Positions 33,252 to 42,343 of a DNA stretch of 64,000 nt are shown piece by piece; within the stretch, counting starts at the first letter, position 1; every line of letters begins with the position of its first letter. The notes beneath the pieces are model-generated. The model was not told the DNA's origin and did no database searches. It worked only from the letters and a program-made list of their open reading frames with translations. The position numbers and the translations under genes are program-made. The stretch is taken from contig NZ_KQ947376.1 in assembly GCF_001484765.1 (NCBI RefSeq), forward strand, positions 372,001-436,000. Direction: 5' to 3'. Source of the stretch: Entomohabitans teleogrylli. Its GTDB lineage: Bacteria; Pseudomonadota; Gammaproteobacteria; Enterobacterales; Enterobacteriaceae.

Positions 33252-34181
33252 GTGATAAATAAACGTTTTCTGGACTGTTGCGCTGGCGATCTGGCAGTGA
33301 TGGATAAAGACGCCCTACTGTATGCCATTCGCGCAAGCGAAGGACGCGTGCTGGTCAGTGAGTCGATAGCGATAACCCAGCCATTGCTGAACAATGTGAC
33401 TAACGCGGAACTTGCCGCTTCACAGGGTGCTGATATTCTGCTGATAAATATGTTCGACTGTGAAAATCCGCACATTCAGGGGTTACCGGCGGGTATTGCG
33501 CCAGATCAGACGCTGCATGAATTACAACGCCTGACAGGACGAATTATTGGCGTGAATCTTGAGGCGGTCGATCCTCAATTTGCCGTTGCCCATGAAGATA
33601 TCTGGAAAATGAAACCGGGACGAGCCGCGACAGCCGAAAATGCCCGGAAACTGGTTGCAATGGGCGCGAAAATTCTGGTTCTGACCGGTAACCCAAATAA
33701 TGGCGTCAGCAACCGCGCTCTCGGGTTAGCCGCTGAAGAGATTCGCGAAGCGGTGGGTAACCAAGCCGTGATTATCACCGGTAAGATGCACGGCGCAGGC
33801 GTGGTGCGGGAAAGTGGTAGCGCCATTATCAGCGAACAGGATGTCGCGTGGTTCGCCTCTCAGGGAGCCGATATCATTTTACTTCCTGCGCCGGGCACCG
33901 TGCCGGGTATGAGCCAGCAACAGGTGACCGCGCTGATTGATAGCGCGCATGCTCATGGGGCGTTGGCCATGACCGCTATTGGTACTTCCCAGGAAGGCGC
34001 GGATGTCAGCACCCTGCGCCAGATAGCACTGATGAGCAAAATGGCGGGCGCCGATTTGCACCACATTGGCGATACGGGTTACATGGGCATCGCATTGCCG
34101 GAGAATATACTGGCTTACAGTATTGCGATTCGCGGAGTCCGCCACACCTATACCCGTATCGCGCGTTCGATTAATCGATAA
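33252..34181 (+). CDS. DUF7916-like putative TIM-barrel protein
   Basis: A 309-residue protein, start GTG 33252. Repeated strand-like motifs (GADILLINMFDCENP; GRIIGVNLEAVDP; GAKILVLTGNPNNGVSN; GADIILLPAPGTVPGM; GALAMTAIGTSQEGAD; DTGYMGIALPENILAYS) spaced about 40 residues apart give a clear beta/alpha-barrel pattern. I associate it with the DUF7916 / PEP-phosphonomutase-like proteins found beside sugar transport genes, but the reaction is unknown. Divergent from the GntR regulator, with no transporter next to it here. Confidence 0.65.
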   Translation: MINKRFLDCCAGDLAVMDKDALLYAIRASEGRVLVSESIAITQPLLNNVTNAELAASQGADILLINMFDCENPHIQGLPAGIAPDQTLHELQRLTGRIIGVNLEAVDPQFAVAHEDIWKMKPGRAATAENARKLVAMGAKILVLTGNPNNGVSNRALGLAAEEIREAVGNQAVIITGKMHGAGVVRESGSAIISEQDVAWFASQGADIILLPAPGTVPGMSQQQVTALIDSAHAHGALAMTAIGTSQEGADVSTLRQIALMSKMAGADLHHIGDTGYMGIALPENILAYSIAIRGVRHTYTRIARSINR

Positions 34182-34354
34182 TCACTGTCTGCGCTATTGC
34201 CTGATAAGATTTTTCCAGGGGGGCATCTGACCCGGAGGTAAACCGCTGGTCTATTATTCAGACTGGATGACAGTCGCTTTATTTCTGGCGGTTATAAAAA
34301 TAATCAGACCTGTTTTTTATTTAACCTTTTTACCAGGAGATGCTCGTAATGAAG

Positions 34355-34371
34355 CCAGGAAAATTTCCTGG
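34355..34371 (+). promoter_or_regulatory. Perfect palindrome within a possible 8-codon mini-ORF
   Basis: CCAGGAAAATTTCCTGG is a perfect inverted repeat. It lies inside ATG AAG CCA GGA AAA TTT CCT GGA TAA (34349-34375), which has AGGAG 9 bases upstream, about 180 bases before the acid phosphatase gene. It could be an operator, or an upstream leader peptide. Nothing else was seen in the 370-base gap. Confidence 0.35.
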
Positions 34372-34551
34372 ATAAATAAAAAATCTACCTGAAAAACCTA
34401 CGATATAGCGCCGTATTAGTCAGAATCAGGCTGGTTTTGTATTTCGGATTTATGAGATTGTGATCACATTTCATTGTGGAGGGATAAATTAAGATTCTCA
34501 GACGATGACGAATTAATATTCTCAATAATAATGTTAAATAAAGGATGAACG

Positions 34552-35298
34552 ATGAAAAAGGTACTCCTGTCACTGTGTATTTCTTCATTATTTTCTTTCA
34601 GTGCGCTGGCTGCTATTCCTGCCGGCGATGATGTTACCACGAAACCCGATTTATATTATTTGACCAATGAACAGGCCATTGACAGCCTGGCGCTGTTACC
34701 GCCGCCGCCGGAAGTGGGCAGCATTCAGTTTTTAAACGATCAGGCGATGTATGAAAAAGGCCGCATGCTGCGTAGCACCGAGCGCGGTAAGCTGGCGGCC
34801 GCCGATGCCGATCTGGCCTCCGGGGGCGTGGCGACGGCGTTCTCCGGCGCGTTTGGTCATCCGATTACCGCCAAAGATTCCCCGGAAATCTATAAACTGC
34901 TGACCAATATGATTGAAGACGCCGGCGACCTGGCGACGCGCAGCGCCAAGATGCACTATATGCGGGTACGCCCGTTTGCTTTCTATGGCGTGGCGACCTG
35001 TAACACCAAAGATCAGCAAAAGCTGTCGACCAATGGCTCCTATCCTTCCGGCCACACGGCGATCGGCTGGGCTTCGGCGCTGGTACTGTCCGAGATAAAT
35101 CCGCAACATCAGGATCAAATCCTTAAACGCGGTTTTGAGCTCGGACAAAGCCGGGTGATTTGTGGCTACCACTGGCAGAGCGATGTCGATGCGGCGCGCG
35201 TGGTGGGCTCATCGGTGGTCGCTACGCTGCATTCTAATGCGGAATTCCAGAAGCAATTACAGAAAGCCAAAGACGAGTTCGCCTCATTTAAGAAATAG
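34552..35298 (+). CDS. Class A nonspecific acid phosphatase (PhoC/PhoN type)
   Basis: A 248-residue periplasmic enzyme with a signal peptide cut after ALA (20). It carries the PAP2 signature KX6RP (Lys133 to Pro141), PSGH (165-168) and SRX3GYHWXSD (200-211). With 18 removed, Lys133, His168, Arg201 and His207 become 115, 150, 183 and 189, the active-site numbers I recall for the Shimwellia blattae enzyme, which this sequence closely resembles. It releases phosphate from organic phosphomonoesters in the periplasm. Single gene with its own terminator. Confidence 0.95.
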   Translation: MKKVLLSLCISSLFSFSALAAIPAGDDVTTKPDLYYLTNEQAIDSLALLPPPPEVGSIQFLNDQAMYEKGRMLRSTERGKLAAADADLASGGVATAFSGAFGHPITAKDSPEIYKLLTNMIEDAGDLATRSAKMHYMRVRPFAFYGVATCNTKDQQKLSTNGSYPSGHTAIGWASALVLSEINPQHQDQILKRGFELGQSRVICGYHWQSDVDAARVVGSSVVATLHSNAEFQKQLQKAKDEFASFKK

Positions 35299-35312
35299 TC
35301 AACCATAACCAG

Positions 35313-35342
35313 GAAATCTCACCGCCGGGTGAGATTTCTTTT
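35313..35342 (+). terminator. Rho-independent terminator of the acid phosphatase gene
   Basis: GAAATCTCACC (35313-35323) and GGTGAGATTTC (35328-35338) form a perfect 11-base stem with a GCCG loop, followed by TTTT, 15 bases after the stop. Confidence 0.92.
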
Positions 35343-35419
35343 GTCGCTGTATCCTGGTCAGTAATACCTGAACCGCTTACTGCGTGCCGATATATTGCAC
35401 GACCGCTGGCGTGATTCAA

Positions 35420-35836
35420 TTAAAGATACCAGTGGGTGACTACCTTTTGTTCATTAAAGTCAAATCTGAGATAGTCGCCGCGATGTTCCGTATCACCGGT
35501 CACTTTCGCAGAGGCGCTGCTGGCCGTATCCGCGGCGCTACTTGCCGCCTGTACACTACTAATCGCACCGCTTAATGAGCTGGCGCCAGGAATATAGCTG
35601 GCGATTTGCCCGGCCAGATTGAGGTTGTTTTTCTTAAAGTAGGTCCACGAGTTAGAACCGCTGGAATGCGTGTCCTGCTTGTCAGGAACGCCGTACAGCC
35701 GCTGAACCTCTGCCTGGGTGGTTTTATTGACAATGATGTTAGCGCGCAGATAGCTGGCGCTGAATTTATCTTCTCCCCCAACAGAACTACAGCCAACGAG
35801 TAACACAGCCGCAATACCAACTAATATCTGTTTCAT
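35420..35836 (-). CDS. Small outer membrane lipoprotein, BamE/SmpA-like N-terminus
   Basis: A 138-residue lipoprotein: signal MKQILVGIAAVLLVGC with the lipobox LLVGC and Cys16. The following NKTTQAEVQRLYGVPDKQ and SWTYF are typical of the SmpA/OmlA fold (helix, then GxPD, then strand). A Ser/Ala-rich helix follows at about 85-110. I start at ATG 35836, where the signal peptide begins. Function unknown; envelope structure is likely. The 332 bases to its right (35855-36186) are AT-rich and contain only the hairpin at 36149. Confidence 0.75.
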   Translation of the reverse strand: MKQILVGIAAVLLVGCSSVGGEDKFSASYLRANIIVNKTTQAEVQRLYGVPDKQDTHSSGSNSWTYFKKNNLNLAGQIASYIPGASSLSGAISSVQAASSAADTASSASAKVTGDTEHRGDYLRFDFNEQKVVTHWYL

Positions 35837-36148
35837 TAATTTATTCCTTTGCAAATTGCATATCGTTATTTACCGAACATCCCGGCAATATTTTAACGCC
35901 AGTGATTATTGTGAAACCTGTTTACGCCATGCCGGAATATTATATGAAAGGATATTTCAGGCGACAAACTGTGCGGAGGAATTAAGAATTGACCCCAGGA
36001 AATAATTATAAAATTCACCCTGGAAATACCGTTAATCACCGGAAATACAGTTAAAAATGAATACAGATAATTCTCTGAATAAATTTAAATAATATGGGGG
36101 AATATCGTCCTTCAGCGACCTGATGATTTCAGGTCTGCCTTATGAAAT

Positions 36149-36187
36149 ATATATGCCGTCTGCGCCCAGTGAACAGACGGCATATAT
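36149..36187. terminator. Very stable 14-base-pair hairpin
   Basis: ATATATGCCGTCTG (36149-36162) pairs perfectly with CAGACGGCATATAT (36174-36187), around an 11-base loop, touching the stop codon of the small membrane protein gene. The minus side lacks a strong T run, so it may protect or terminate the transcript. Confidence 0.6.
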
Positions 36188-36444
36188 CAGCGGCGCCCTC
36201 GCACGCTATAGGTGGTATTCAGTATAATCAGAATAGCGGATATTGGCGCAAGGAAGGTAAATACCCCAGCCATCACCTGATTACCCTGCGCAATATACAG
36301 TGTGAAGTGATACAACCCTATTCCCAGCGCCACAATAGCGATAAAATACAGCACGCCCGCCAGGGTTCCCTGGCGGGACCAGGCAAACAGACTTACCGCC
36401 GCCGAGGCGATGACAAATATGATAACGCCATAGACAGGTTCCAT
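36187..36444 (-). CDS. Small membrane protein of unknown function, three helices
   Basis: An 85-residue protein with hydrophobic segments at about 5-21, 28-46 and 58-76 separated by short charged loops and a basic tail (VRGRR). A plausible start at ATG 36444 with GAGGTCAGAGATGG-like purines upstream. No family recognised. Stands alone between the lipoprotein gene and the afu operon. Confidence 0.6.
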   Translation of the reverse strand: MEPVYGVIIFVIASAAVSLFAWSRQGTLAGVLYFIAIVALGIGLYHFTLYIAQGNQVMAGVFTFLAPISAILIILNTTYSVRGRR

Positions 36445-36578
36445 CTCTGACCTCCTGCCGTTGCCATTGATACTAGTGCCAGTTTAGAACCAGGCAGCAA
36501 AAAAAACGTTAATCTCCATCATTAAATCATCGCTGAACGCCAGGTAGCCGAAGCGTCATTCGCGTGACGGGCGGGCAC

Positions 36579-36605
36579 AAAAAAGCCCGCCGAACTGCAG
36601 CGGGC
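36579..36605 (-). terminator. Terminator of the afu operon
   Basis: On the minus strand GCCCGC and GCGGGC (36600-36605 and 36585-36590) pair and are followed by six T (36579-36584). It is 17 bases beyond the afuC stop. Confidence 0.9.
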
Positions 36606-36621
36606 GAATTACGCGCTAAGC

Positions 36622-37668
36622 TTATTCCACGTCCGGTAGGGTAAACATGCCGTACGGATGAATCTCCAGGTAATAGCTTTCCCCGACGTTGGGTTGCAGG
36701 CGGGTGGCGTTAACCTGCAGTAAAATCTGCTGGTCGTGCCACTCGACAATCACCTCGTACTGCGGTCCCATATAGGCGACGTGGCGGATAACGCAGCGCT
36801 GGCTGTCATCCCCCTGCTCGCCCAGGGTAATGGCTTCCGGACGTACCCCAACGGTGCCCTCGCCGCGACTGGCGAAGTGCGCCGGGCGCGCCAGACGGTA
36901 ACCATAAATGTCTACATAATCGTCGGCAAACGCCGCCGGGAACAGGTTAGCGTCGCCCATAAAGCTGGCCATAAAGCGCGATGCCGGATGGCGATACAAC
37001 TCCTGCGGCGATCCTATCTGCATAATATGTCCCTTGTTCATCACCAGCACTTTGTCGGAAACGGCAAAGGCTTCACTCTGATCGTGGGTCACATACAGCG
37101 AGGTAATATTGAACTGCTTTTGCAGCTCGCGGATCTTATCGCGCATGCTGCGCCGCAGGTTGGCGTCGAGGTTACTGAGCGGTTCATCGAACAGCAGCAC
37201 TTTCGGCTTGAGGATTAGCGCCCTGGCCAGCGCCACGCGCTGCTGCTGGCCGCCGGAGATCTGGTCGACGAAGCGGTCTTCAAAACCGTCGAGATCCACC
37301 AGCGCCAGCGCTTCCCGTACCCGCTGTTTAATCTCGGCTTTTGATGTGCCGAGCATCTTCAGCCCATAGCCGATATTCTCCCCCAGCGACATATGGGGAA
37401 ACAGCGCATACGACTGAAACACCATGCAAATATCCCGCTGCTGAATCGAACGTTCGGTGACATCCTCGCCATCAATGAGGATCTGCCCTTCGCTGGGCTT
37501 TTCCAGCCCGGCCACCAGGCGCAGTACCGTGGTTTTACCGCAGCCAGACGGCCCGAGCAGGGTCACCATTTGCCCCTGCGGAATGGCGAGGTTGATATTG
37601 TCGATGACGGTGTTGCTGCCGAACCGCTTGGTGACATTACGAAGTTCTACAAAATTAGTCTGTGTCAT
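36622..37668 (-). CDS. afuC: Hexose-phosphate ABC transporter ATPase
   Basis: A 348-residue ABC ATPase of the FbpC/PotA/MalK group: Walker [11 protein letters not shown]-loop in [11 protein letters not shown], signature [15 protein letters not shown], Walker [15 protein letters not shown], switch His in [11 protein letters not shown], and a C-terminal regulatory TOBE-like domain (about 250-348). Length matches AfuC. Last gene of the operon, 14 bases after afuB. Older annotations call this a ferric ion importer; AfuABC has been shown in related bacteria to import sugar phosphates. Confidence 0.88.
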   Translation of the reverse strand: MTQTNFVELRNVTKRFGSNTVIDNINLAIPQGQMVTLLGPSGCGKTTVLRLVAGLEKPSEGQILIDGEDVTERSIQQRDICMVFQSYALFPHMSLGENIGYGLKMLGTSKAEIKQRVREALALVDLDGFEDRFVDQISGGQQQRVALARALILKPKVLLFDEPLSNLDANLRRSMRDKIRELQKQFNITSLYVTHDQSEAFAVSDKVLVMNKGHIMQIGSPQELYRHPASRFMASFMGDANLFPAAFADDYVDIYGYRLARPAHFASRGEGTVGVRPEAITLGEQGDDSQRCVIRHVAYMGPQYEVIVEWHDQQILLQVNATRLQPNVGESYYLEIHPYGMFTLPDVE

Positions 37669-37682
37669 ATCACACTCCGGCC

Positions 37683-39761
37683 TTACGCCTGGTTTTTGGC
37701 TTTCGAACGCGAGGTACGCGCCTCACCGATTAGCCAGTCAAAGAGGAAAATAATCGCCAGCATCACCACAATCAGAATCGAACCGTAGGCGATGGCCACC
37801 CCATACTCGCCGTCTTCCACCCGGTTAAGGATATAAGCGGTGGCGACGCGGGTGTCCGGCGTCACCAGGAACACAATGGCGCTAACGGTAGTGATGGCGC
37901 GCACAAAGCTGTAAATCAGCGCCGAGAGAATCGCCGGACGCAGCAGCGGCAGCAGAATATGGGTAATAGTGCGCAGCGACCCGGCGCGCAGGCTGAGGGA
38001 GGCTTCGTCCAGTGACTTGTCGATCTGCCCCAGACCGGCAATCCCGGCGCGGATACCCACCGGCACGTTACGCATCACCATCGAAATGATCACAATCGCG
38101 GCGGTGCCGGTGAGGTAAACCGGCGCGCTGTTAAACGCCAGAATGTAGGAGACCCCTGCCACGGTGCCTGGTACCGCGAAGCACAGCATGGTGGTGAATT
38201 CGATGGTCTTTTTGCCCTTAAACTGCTGACGCACCACGATCCATGCGATCAACAGACCGAAAATGGCGGTGATCGGCGCGGCAATCCCGGCGTACAACAG
38301 CGTATCGAGCAGTGAAGGCCATGCGCCGTCACTCATCCCCTGACCAAACAGTTTGGTAAAGTTAGCCAGCGTCAGGGTGTAATCCACCCCCCAGTTCACC
38401 GTAAAGCTGCCGTAGAAAATGCTGCCGTACAGCAGCGCGTTAAAGGCAATCCACACCGTCAGCAGCGCCATGACGCCCCACACCAGGGTAACCGGCAACG
38501 GCTGCACGTCGCCGCGATAGGATTTACCGGAAACCGTCACATAGGAGCGTTTGCCGATCCACATGTACTGTATGCAAAACACCAGCAGCGAGAACAGCAG
38601 CAGGAATACGCCGAGGGTACTGGCCGCCTGATAGTCGAGCTGCGAACCGGTAATATAGAAATAAATCTGCGTCGCCAGCACGTCAAAGTTGCCCCCCAGC
38701 ACCAGCGGGTTACTGAAGTCCGCCAGCGACTGGACAATCACAATCAGGAACGCGTTGGCCAGCGCCGGTTTCAGCAGCGGAATGAAGACCTGATTAAAGG
38801 TCTGCCAGCGGCTGGCGCGCAGGGTGTAGGACGCCTCTTCCAGCGACGGATGGATGGTTTTAATCGCGCCGTCGAGGATCATAAAGGCCATCGGCGTGAA
38901 CGCCAGTACCTGGGCAAGCCAGATACCGGTGAAGCCATACAGCCAGTTGGTATTGGTCAGCCCGAACCACTCCACCATCAGTTCGGTCACATAGCCGGAG
39001 CGGCCCATCATCAGGGTTACCCCGAGACCGACCACAAACGGCGGCGTGACGATCGGCAGAATCGAAAATATCCGGCCAATAATCGCGCCGCGCCGGGCGA
39101 TACGGGTGGTGTAAATGGCCAGAATCAGGCCAAAGAACGTACAGCCAATGCCCACCGCGATGGACAGCAGGATCGAGTTGGTAATTACCTGCAGGATATG
39201 GCTCTGGGACAACACTGCCATAAACGCCAGCGGCGCGAATTCCCCGGCGTCATTGGTGAACATCGGGATGAAAATGGCGATGCTCGGCCAGACGATAAAG
39301 ACCCCAATCAGCGCGATAATGGCGATCAGCGAACCAATGACAAAGGCATCGCCCCCCAGCCATTCAAGTCGGGTCAGCGCCAGGGTCATGATAGCCCCGA
39401 GCGCCACAAACAGTACGATGGTGGCATAGCCCATGCCGCGCCCTTCCAGCACGGCGCTGATCACCACAAACGCCATACACAGCAGCGCCCACCAGGCATC
39501 CAGGGTATGGCGGGAGCGCTGATCGCGGCCCGGTTCGTGGAACGGGCGCACCAACAGCAGCGTTGGCAGCAGATACCACAGTAGACTGATATTCAGTTCC
39601 GACCAGCCGTAAGCGGCGATAATCTCATCGGCGGTGGATTCCATAATTCCATAGTCAAGGCTCCAGCTCGGCAATAATGCAAAGGCCAGCCAACTGAGCG
39701 CGACCCACAGAAAAACCGCATCCCGCCTGCGGGCAGGACGCAAAGAGAGTGTTTCGGACAT
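37683..39761 (-). CDS. afuB: Hexose-phosphate ABC transporter permease, two-module fusion
   Basis: A 692-residue inner membrane protein with about 12 helices in two permease modules, each with an EAA loop ([20 protein letters not shown] near 300; [20 protein letters not shown] near 610). Both halves of the channel on one chain is the AfuB arrangement. An N-terminal extension with additional helices (about 14-110) is present. The gene is separated from afuA by 117 bases containing a strong hairpin. Confidence 0.88.
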   Translation of the reverse strand: MSETLSLRPARRRDAVFLWVALSWLAFALLPSWSLDYGIMESTADEIIAAYGWSELNISLLWYLLPTLLLVRPFHEPGRDQRSRHTLDAWWALLCMAFVVISAVLEGRGMGYATIVLFVALGAIMTLALTRLEWLGGDAFVIGSLIAIIALIGVFIVWPSIAIFIPMFTNDAGEFAPLAFMAVLSQSHILQVITNSILLSIAVGIGCTFFGLILAIYTTRIARRGAIIGRIFSILPIVTPPFVVGLGVTLMMGRSGYVTELMVEWFGLTNTNWLYGFTGIWLAQVLAFTPMAFMILDGAIKTIHPSLEEASYTLRASRWQTFNQVFIPLLKPALANAFLIVIVQSLADFSNPLVLGGNFDVLATQIYFYITGSQLDYQAASTLGVFLLLFSLLVFCIQYMWIGKRSYVTVSGKSYRGDVQPLPVTLVWGVMALLTVWIAFNALLYGSIFYGSFTVNWGVDYTLTLANFTKLFGQGMSDGAWPSLLDTLLYAGIAAPITAIFGLLIAWIVVRQQFKGKKTIEFTTMLCFAVPGTVAGVSYILAFNSAPVYLTGTAAIVIISMVMRNVPVGIRAGIAGLGQIDKSLDEASLSLRAGSLRTITHILLPLLRPAILSALIYSFVRAITTVSAIVFLVTPDTRVATAYILNRVEDGEYGVAIAYGSILIVVMLAIIFLFDWLIGEARTSRSKAKNQA

Positions 39762-39841
39762 ATAAAACGCCTCACAGGCTCAGACACGCCCGGCCGCGCG
39801 GGTTTACGGCACCCGGCGGCAGAACGCATCGATAGGGAAAG

Positions 39842-39872
39842 TTCAGGAACGGGCGTGTACCCCGTTCCTGAA
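39842..39872 (-). terminator. Intercistronic hairpin between afuA and afuB
   Basis: TTCAGGAACGGG (39842-39853) and CCCGTTCCTGAA (39861-39872) form a perfect 12-base stem with a 7-base loop. It sits just after the binding-protein gene, the usual place for an element that stabilises the upstream message and lowers permease expression. Confidence 0.75.
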
Positions 39873-39878
39873 AACGGC

Positions 39879-40910
39879 TTATTTGCCCATTTTCACATCG
39901 GTGACCCATTTGCTAATCAACGCTTTACGTACGTCGCTGGAACCGTATTTGTCCATGTCGTAGTTGATGAGTTTCAGGCCGTCGAGCTTCAGTGAGTTCG
40001 GCGAGGTTTCCGCCGTGGTGTTAGTCAGGATCTGGTAAGACTTGCCTTTCTTCCAGGAGAGCTCCTGGGCCTCTTTCGACAGCGCCCAGTCAACGAACAG
40101 CTTCGCGTTATCCAGATTACGCGCGCCCTTGAGAATACTGATGCCGCCGATTTCATAACCGGTGCCTTCGCACGGCGAAATCAGCTCCAGCGGTGCCCCC
40201 TGCTCTTTTTCCAGCGAGTAGTCGTGCAGGAAACCGATACCGATGGCGGATTCGCCGCGGGCGGTGTTGCGCGACGGCGCGATGCCGGATTTGGTGTACT
40301 GGGAAATATTGCCGTTGAGCTGCTTGAGGTAATCAAACGCCTGATCTTCGCCCCATAGCTGGACAAAGGTAGCCAGCGCGGTATAGGCGGTGCCGGAGCT
40401 TTGCGGATCGGCTATCTGGATTTCACCCTTGTATTCCGGCTTCGTCAGATCTTTCCAGCACTGGGGGATCGGCAGATTTTTCTCTTTCAGGCGCTGGGTG
40501 TTGACCCCAAAACCGAGAATGCCGACATACACGGCGGATGAGTAATTGCCTTTCAGCTTGGCCGGATCGCGGAATTTTTCCATGATCTGGCTAAGGTTCG
40601 GTGAAACGTAGGGTTGCAGCAGCCCCATCTCGCCAGCCTGGGACTGGGGATCGAGAGTGCCGCCGTACCAGACATCGGCCTGCGGGTTTTTCTTCTCGGC
40701 GTCGACTTTCGCCAGGGTACTGCCGGAACCGTTGCGAATGAACGAGGTTTTCACGTCATATTTATCGCCGAAGGCTTTGGCTTCCACCTCACACATTTCG
40801 TTGGTGGCGCTGCAATAAATGACCAGACGTCCTTTGGCGTGGGCGGCGCCGCTCAGCGAGGCCAGTGCGACGCCGGAGGCAACCAGGGCAGAGATCAGTG
40901 TGACTTTCAT
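39879..40910 (-). CDS. afuA: Hexose-phosphate periplasmic binding protein
   Basis: A 343-residue periplasmic solute-binding protein with a signal peptide ending AHA (25). The mature protein starts with LVIYCSATNE, as in the ferric-binding-like cluster. His229-Asp230 (GFLHDYS) and Glu253 (GTGYEIGG) correspond, after subtracting 24, to the His205/Asp206/Glu229 set I recall as contacting glucose-6-phosphate in Actinobacillus AfuA. That supports sugar phosphate rather than iron as ligand. Third type of sensor/transport component in this operon after the UhpC-like protein. Confidence 0.88.
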   Translation of the reverse strand: MKVTLISALVASGVALASLSGAAHAKGRLVIYCSATNEMCEVEAKAFGDKYDVKTSFIRNGSGSTLAKVDAEKKNPQADVWYGGTLDPQSQAGEMGLLQPYVSPNLSQIMEKFRDPAKLKGNYSSAVYVGILGFGVNTQRLKEKNLPIPQCWKDLTKPEYKGEIQIADPQSSGTAYTALATFVQLWGEDQAFDYLKQLNGNISQYTKSGIAPSRNTARGESAIGIGFLHDYSLEKEQGAPLELISPCEGTGYEIGGISILKGARNLDNAKLFVDWALSKEAQELSWKKGKSYQILTNTTAETSPNSLKLDGLKLINYDMDKYGSSDVRKALISKWVTDVKMGK

Positions 40911-40946
40911 CGTTATATCCTTTTTTCATTATAAGCCAGAGGTAAA

Positions 40947-42257
40947 TTAGCCGCCGGAGGGCTGGCGCGACTTCTCCTGGGCGCCGTGCCCGACCATAAA
41001 CAGCGGCATCAGTAACAACCCCATCAGTACGGCGGCCACCGACAGTGACGTAAACATGCCCGACCAGCCGTAATGTACTATCAACTGAGACAGCGGCCAG
41101 CCTGCCAGCGCCGCCCCCAGATAAGCGAACAGCCCGAGGAATCCGGTAATCGATCCCGCGGCCTGTTTATGTCCATATTCGACCGCGGCCAGCCCGATCA
41201 GCATTTGCGGACCGAAGACGAAAAAACCCGTCGCGAAGAAACACATCGCCAGTAGCCCGTAGTGGTGGACCGGCGCCAGCCACAGCGCCACCACCGATAC
41301 CATTAGCCCGAGGGTAAACAGCAAAATCATCGGCGCGCGCTGGCCGTTAAACAGCAGGTCCGATCCCCAGCCGGCGAACAGCGCCCCGAGCAGCCCCCCG
41401 ACTTCAAACAGCACCACCGTGGCGTTGGCGCTCAGCAAATTGACGCCGTGGCTTTCCGTCATCCAGATATTGCCCCAGTCGTTGAGCGCCATGCGAATCA
41501 GATACACCAGCACGTGCGCCACCCCGAGCAGCCAGATCATCGGATTCTGCAGCATGGTGGTGCGCAGCATCTGCCACAGCGGCATAGGCGGACTTTGCCG
41601 TTCCTGGCGCAGTTCCAGCGGATCGTGGCGCCATTCTCCGACCGAGGGTAATCCCTCTTCCTGCGGTGTGCCCCGCAGTTTGGTACATAACCAACCCCCT
41701 ATCGCCATGCTGATAATCCCTGGTGTCAGCATCGCCGCCTGCCAGCCCCATATCCAGGCGGCAAAGGCGCAAATCAGGGGAATGATGGCGCCGCCGATAT
41801 TAATCGAGGTATTCCACCATCCCCACCAGAAGCCGCGTTCGTTGCGCGAATACCAGTGGGTAAGAATTCTGGCGCACGGCGGCCAGCCCCAGCCCTGAAA
41901 AAAGCCATTCAGCATCCAGATACCCAACAGCAGCGGTAGTGAATCGCCAAAGGCAAACAGTACATTCAGGAGTCCGGTGGCAAACAGCCCGATGCCCATA
42001 AATGCCCTGCCGCCGTGGCTGTCGTGCCACAATCCGGCAGTGAATTTGGAGATGCCGTAGGACAGATAAAACAGCGATCCCAGCAGGCCGATGTCGCCTT
42101 TACTTAACCCAAGCTCCAGTTGCAGTTCGGGCAAAATATAATTCACGCTTTTGCGCGTCAGATAAAACGCCGCGTAGCCGATCACCATACACAACAGCAG
42201 ACGCGGACGCTGACTGCGGTAGCGTTGGCTTATCTCCTGCGCGGAAAGCGTAGTCAT
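40947..42257 (-). CDS. UhpC-like organophosphate sensor/transporter (MFS, OPA family)
   Basis: A 436-residue, 12-helix protein of the organophosphate:phosphate antiporter family: YAAFYLTRKSVNYILPEL in helix 1, SYGISKFTAGLWHDSHGGR after helix 2, and the signature GWGWPPCARILTHWYSRNERG in helices 4-5. Length and position between the kinase and the binding protein fit UhpC, which senses external glucose-6-phosphate and activates the kinase; some paralogues transport phosphoglycerate or hexose phosphate instead. Lies 36 bases upstream of afuA. Confidence 0.85.
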   Translation of the reverse strand: MTTLSAQEISQRYRSQRPRLLLCMVIGYAAFYLTRKSVNYILPELQLELGLSKGDIGLLGSLFYLSYGISKFTAGLWHDSHGGRAFMGIGLFATGLLNVLFAFGDSLPLLLGIWMLNGFFQGWGWPPCARILTHWYSRNERGFWWGWWNTSINIGGAIIPLICAFAAWIWGWQAAMLTPGIISMAIGGWLCTKLRGTPQEEGLPSVGEWRHDPLELRQERQSPPMPLWQMLRTTMLQNPMIWLLGVAHVLVYLIRMALNDWGNIWMTESHGVNLLSANATVVLFEVGGLLGALFAGWGSDLLFNGQRAPMILLFTLGLMVSVVALWLAPVHHYGLLAMCFFATGFFVFGPQMLIGLAAVEYGHKQAAGSITGFLGLFAYLGAALAGWPLSQLIVHYGWSGMFTSLSVAAVLMGLLLMPLFMVGHGAQEKSRQPSGG

Positions 42258-42343
42258 AGATTTCTCCGGTTATTGCGGACTATAAAGAAACGGCTTTGCG
42301 CAAGGATGAGAGAAAGTCCGCAAGCGCTAAGAGTTTTTCCTGG

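Noticed and set aside
34451-34477. TGTGATCACA upstream of the acid phosphatase gene as a CRP site
   Set aside because: The two half-sites abut; a CRP site needs TGTGA and TCACA separated by six bases.
38850-39584. 244-codon plus frame opposite the permease gene
   Set aside because: Antisense to afuB and low-complexity polar; no ribosome binding site.
36622-40910. Reading the ABC transporter as a ferric iron importer (FbpABC)
   Set aside because: Gene lengths, the fused permease, UhpABC-like neighbours and the His/Asp/Glu set in the binding protein fit AfuABC better, and no Fur box was seen.
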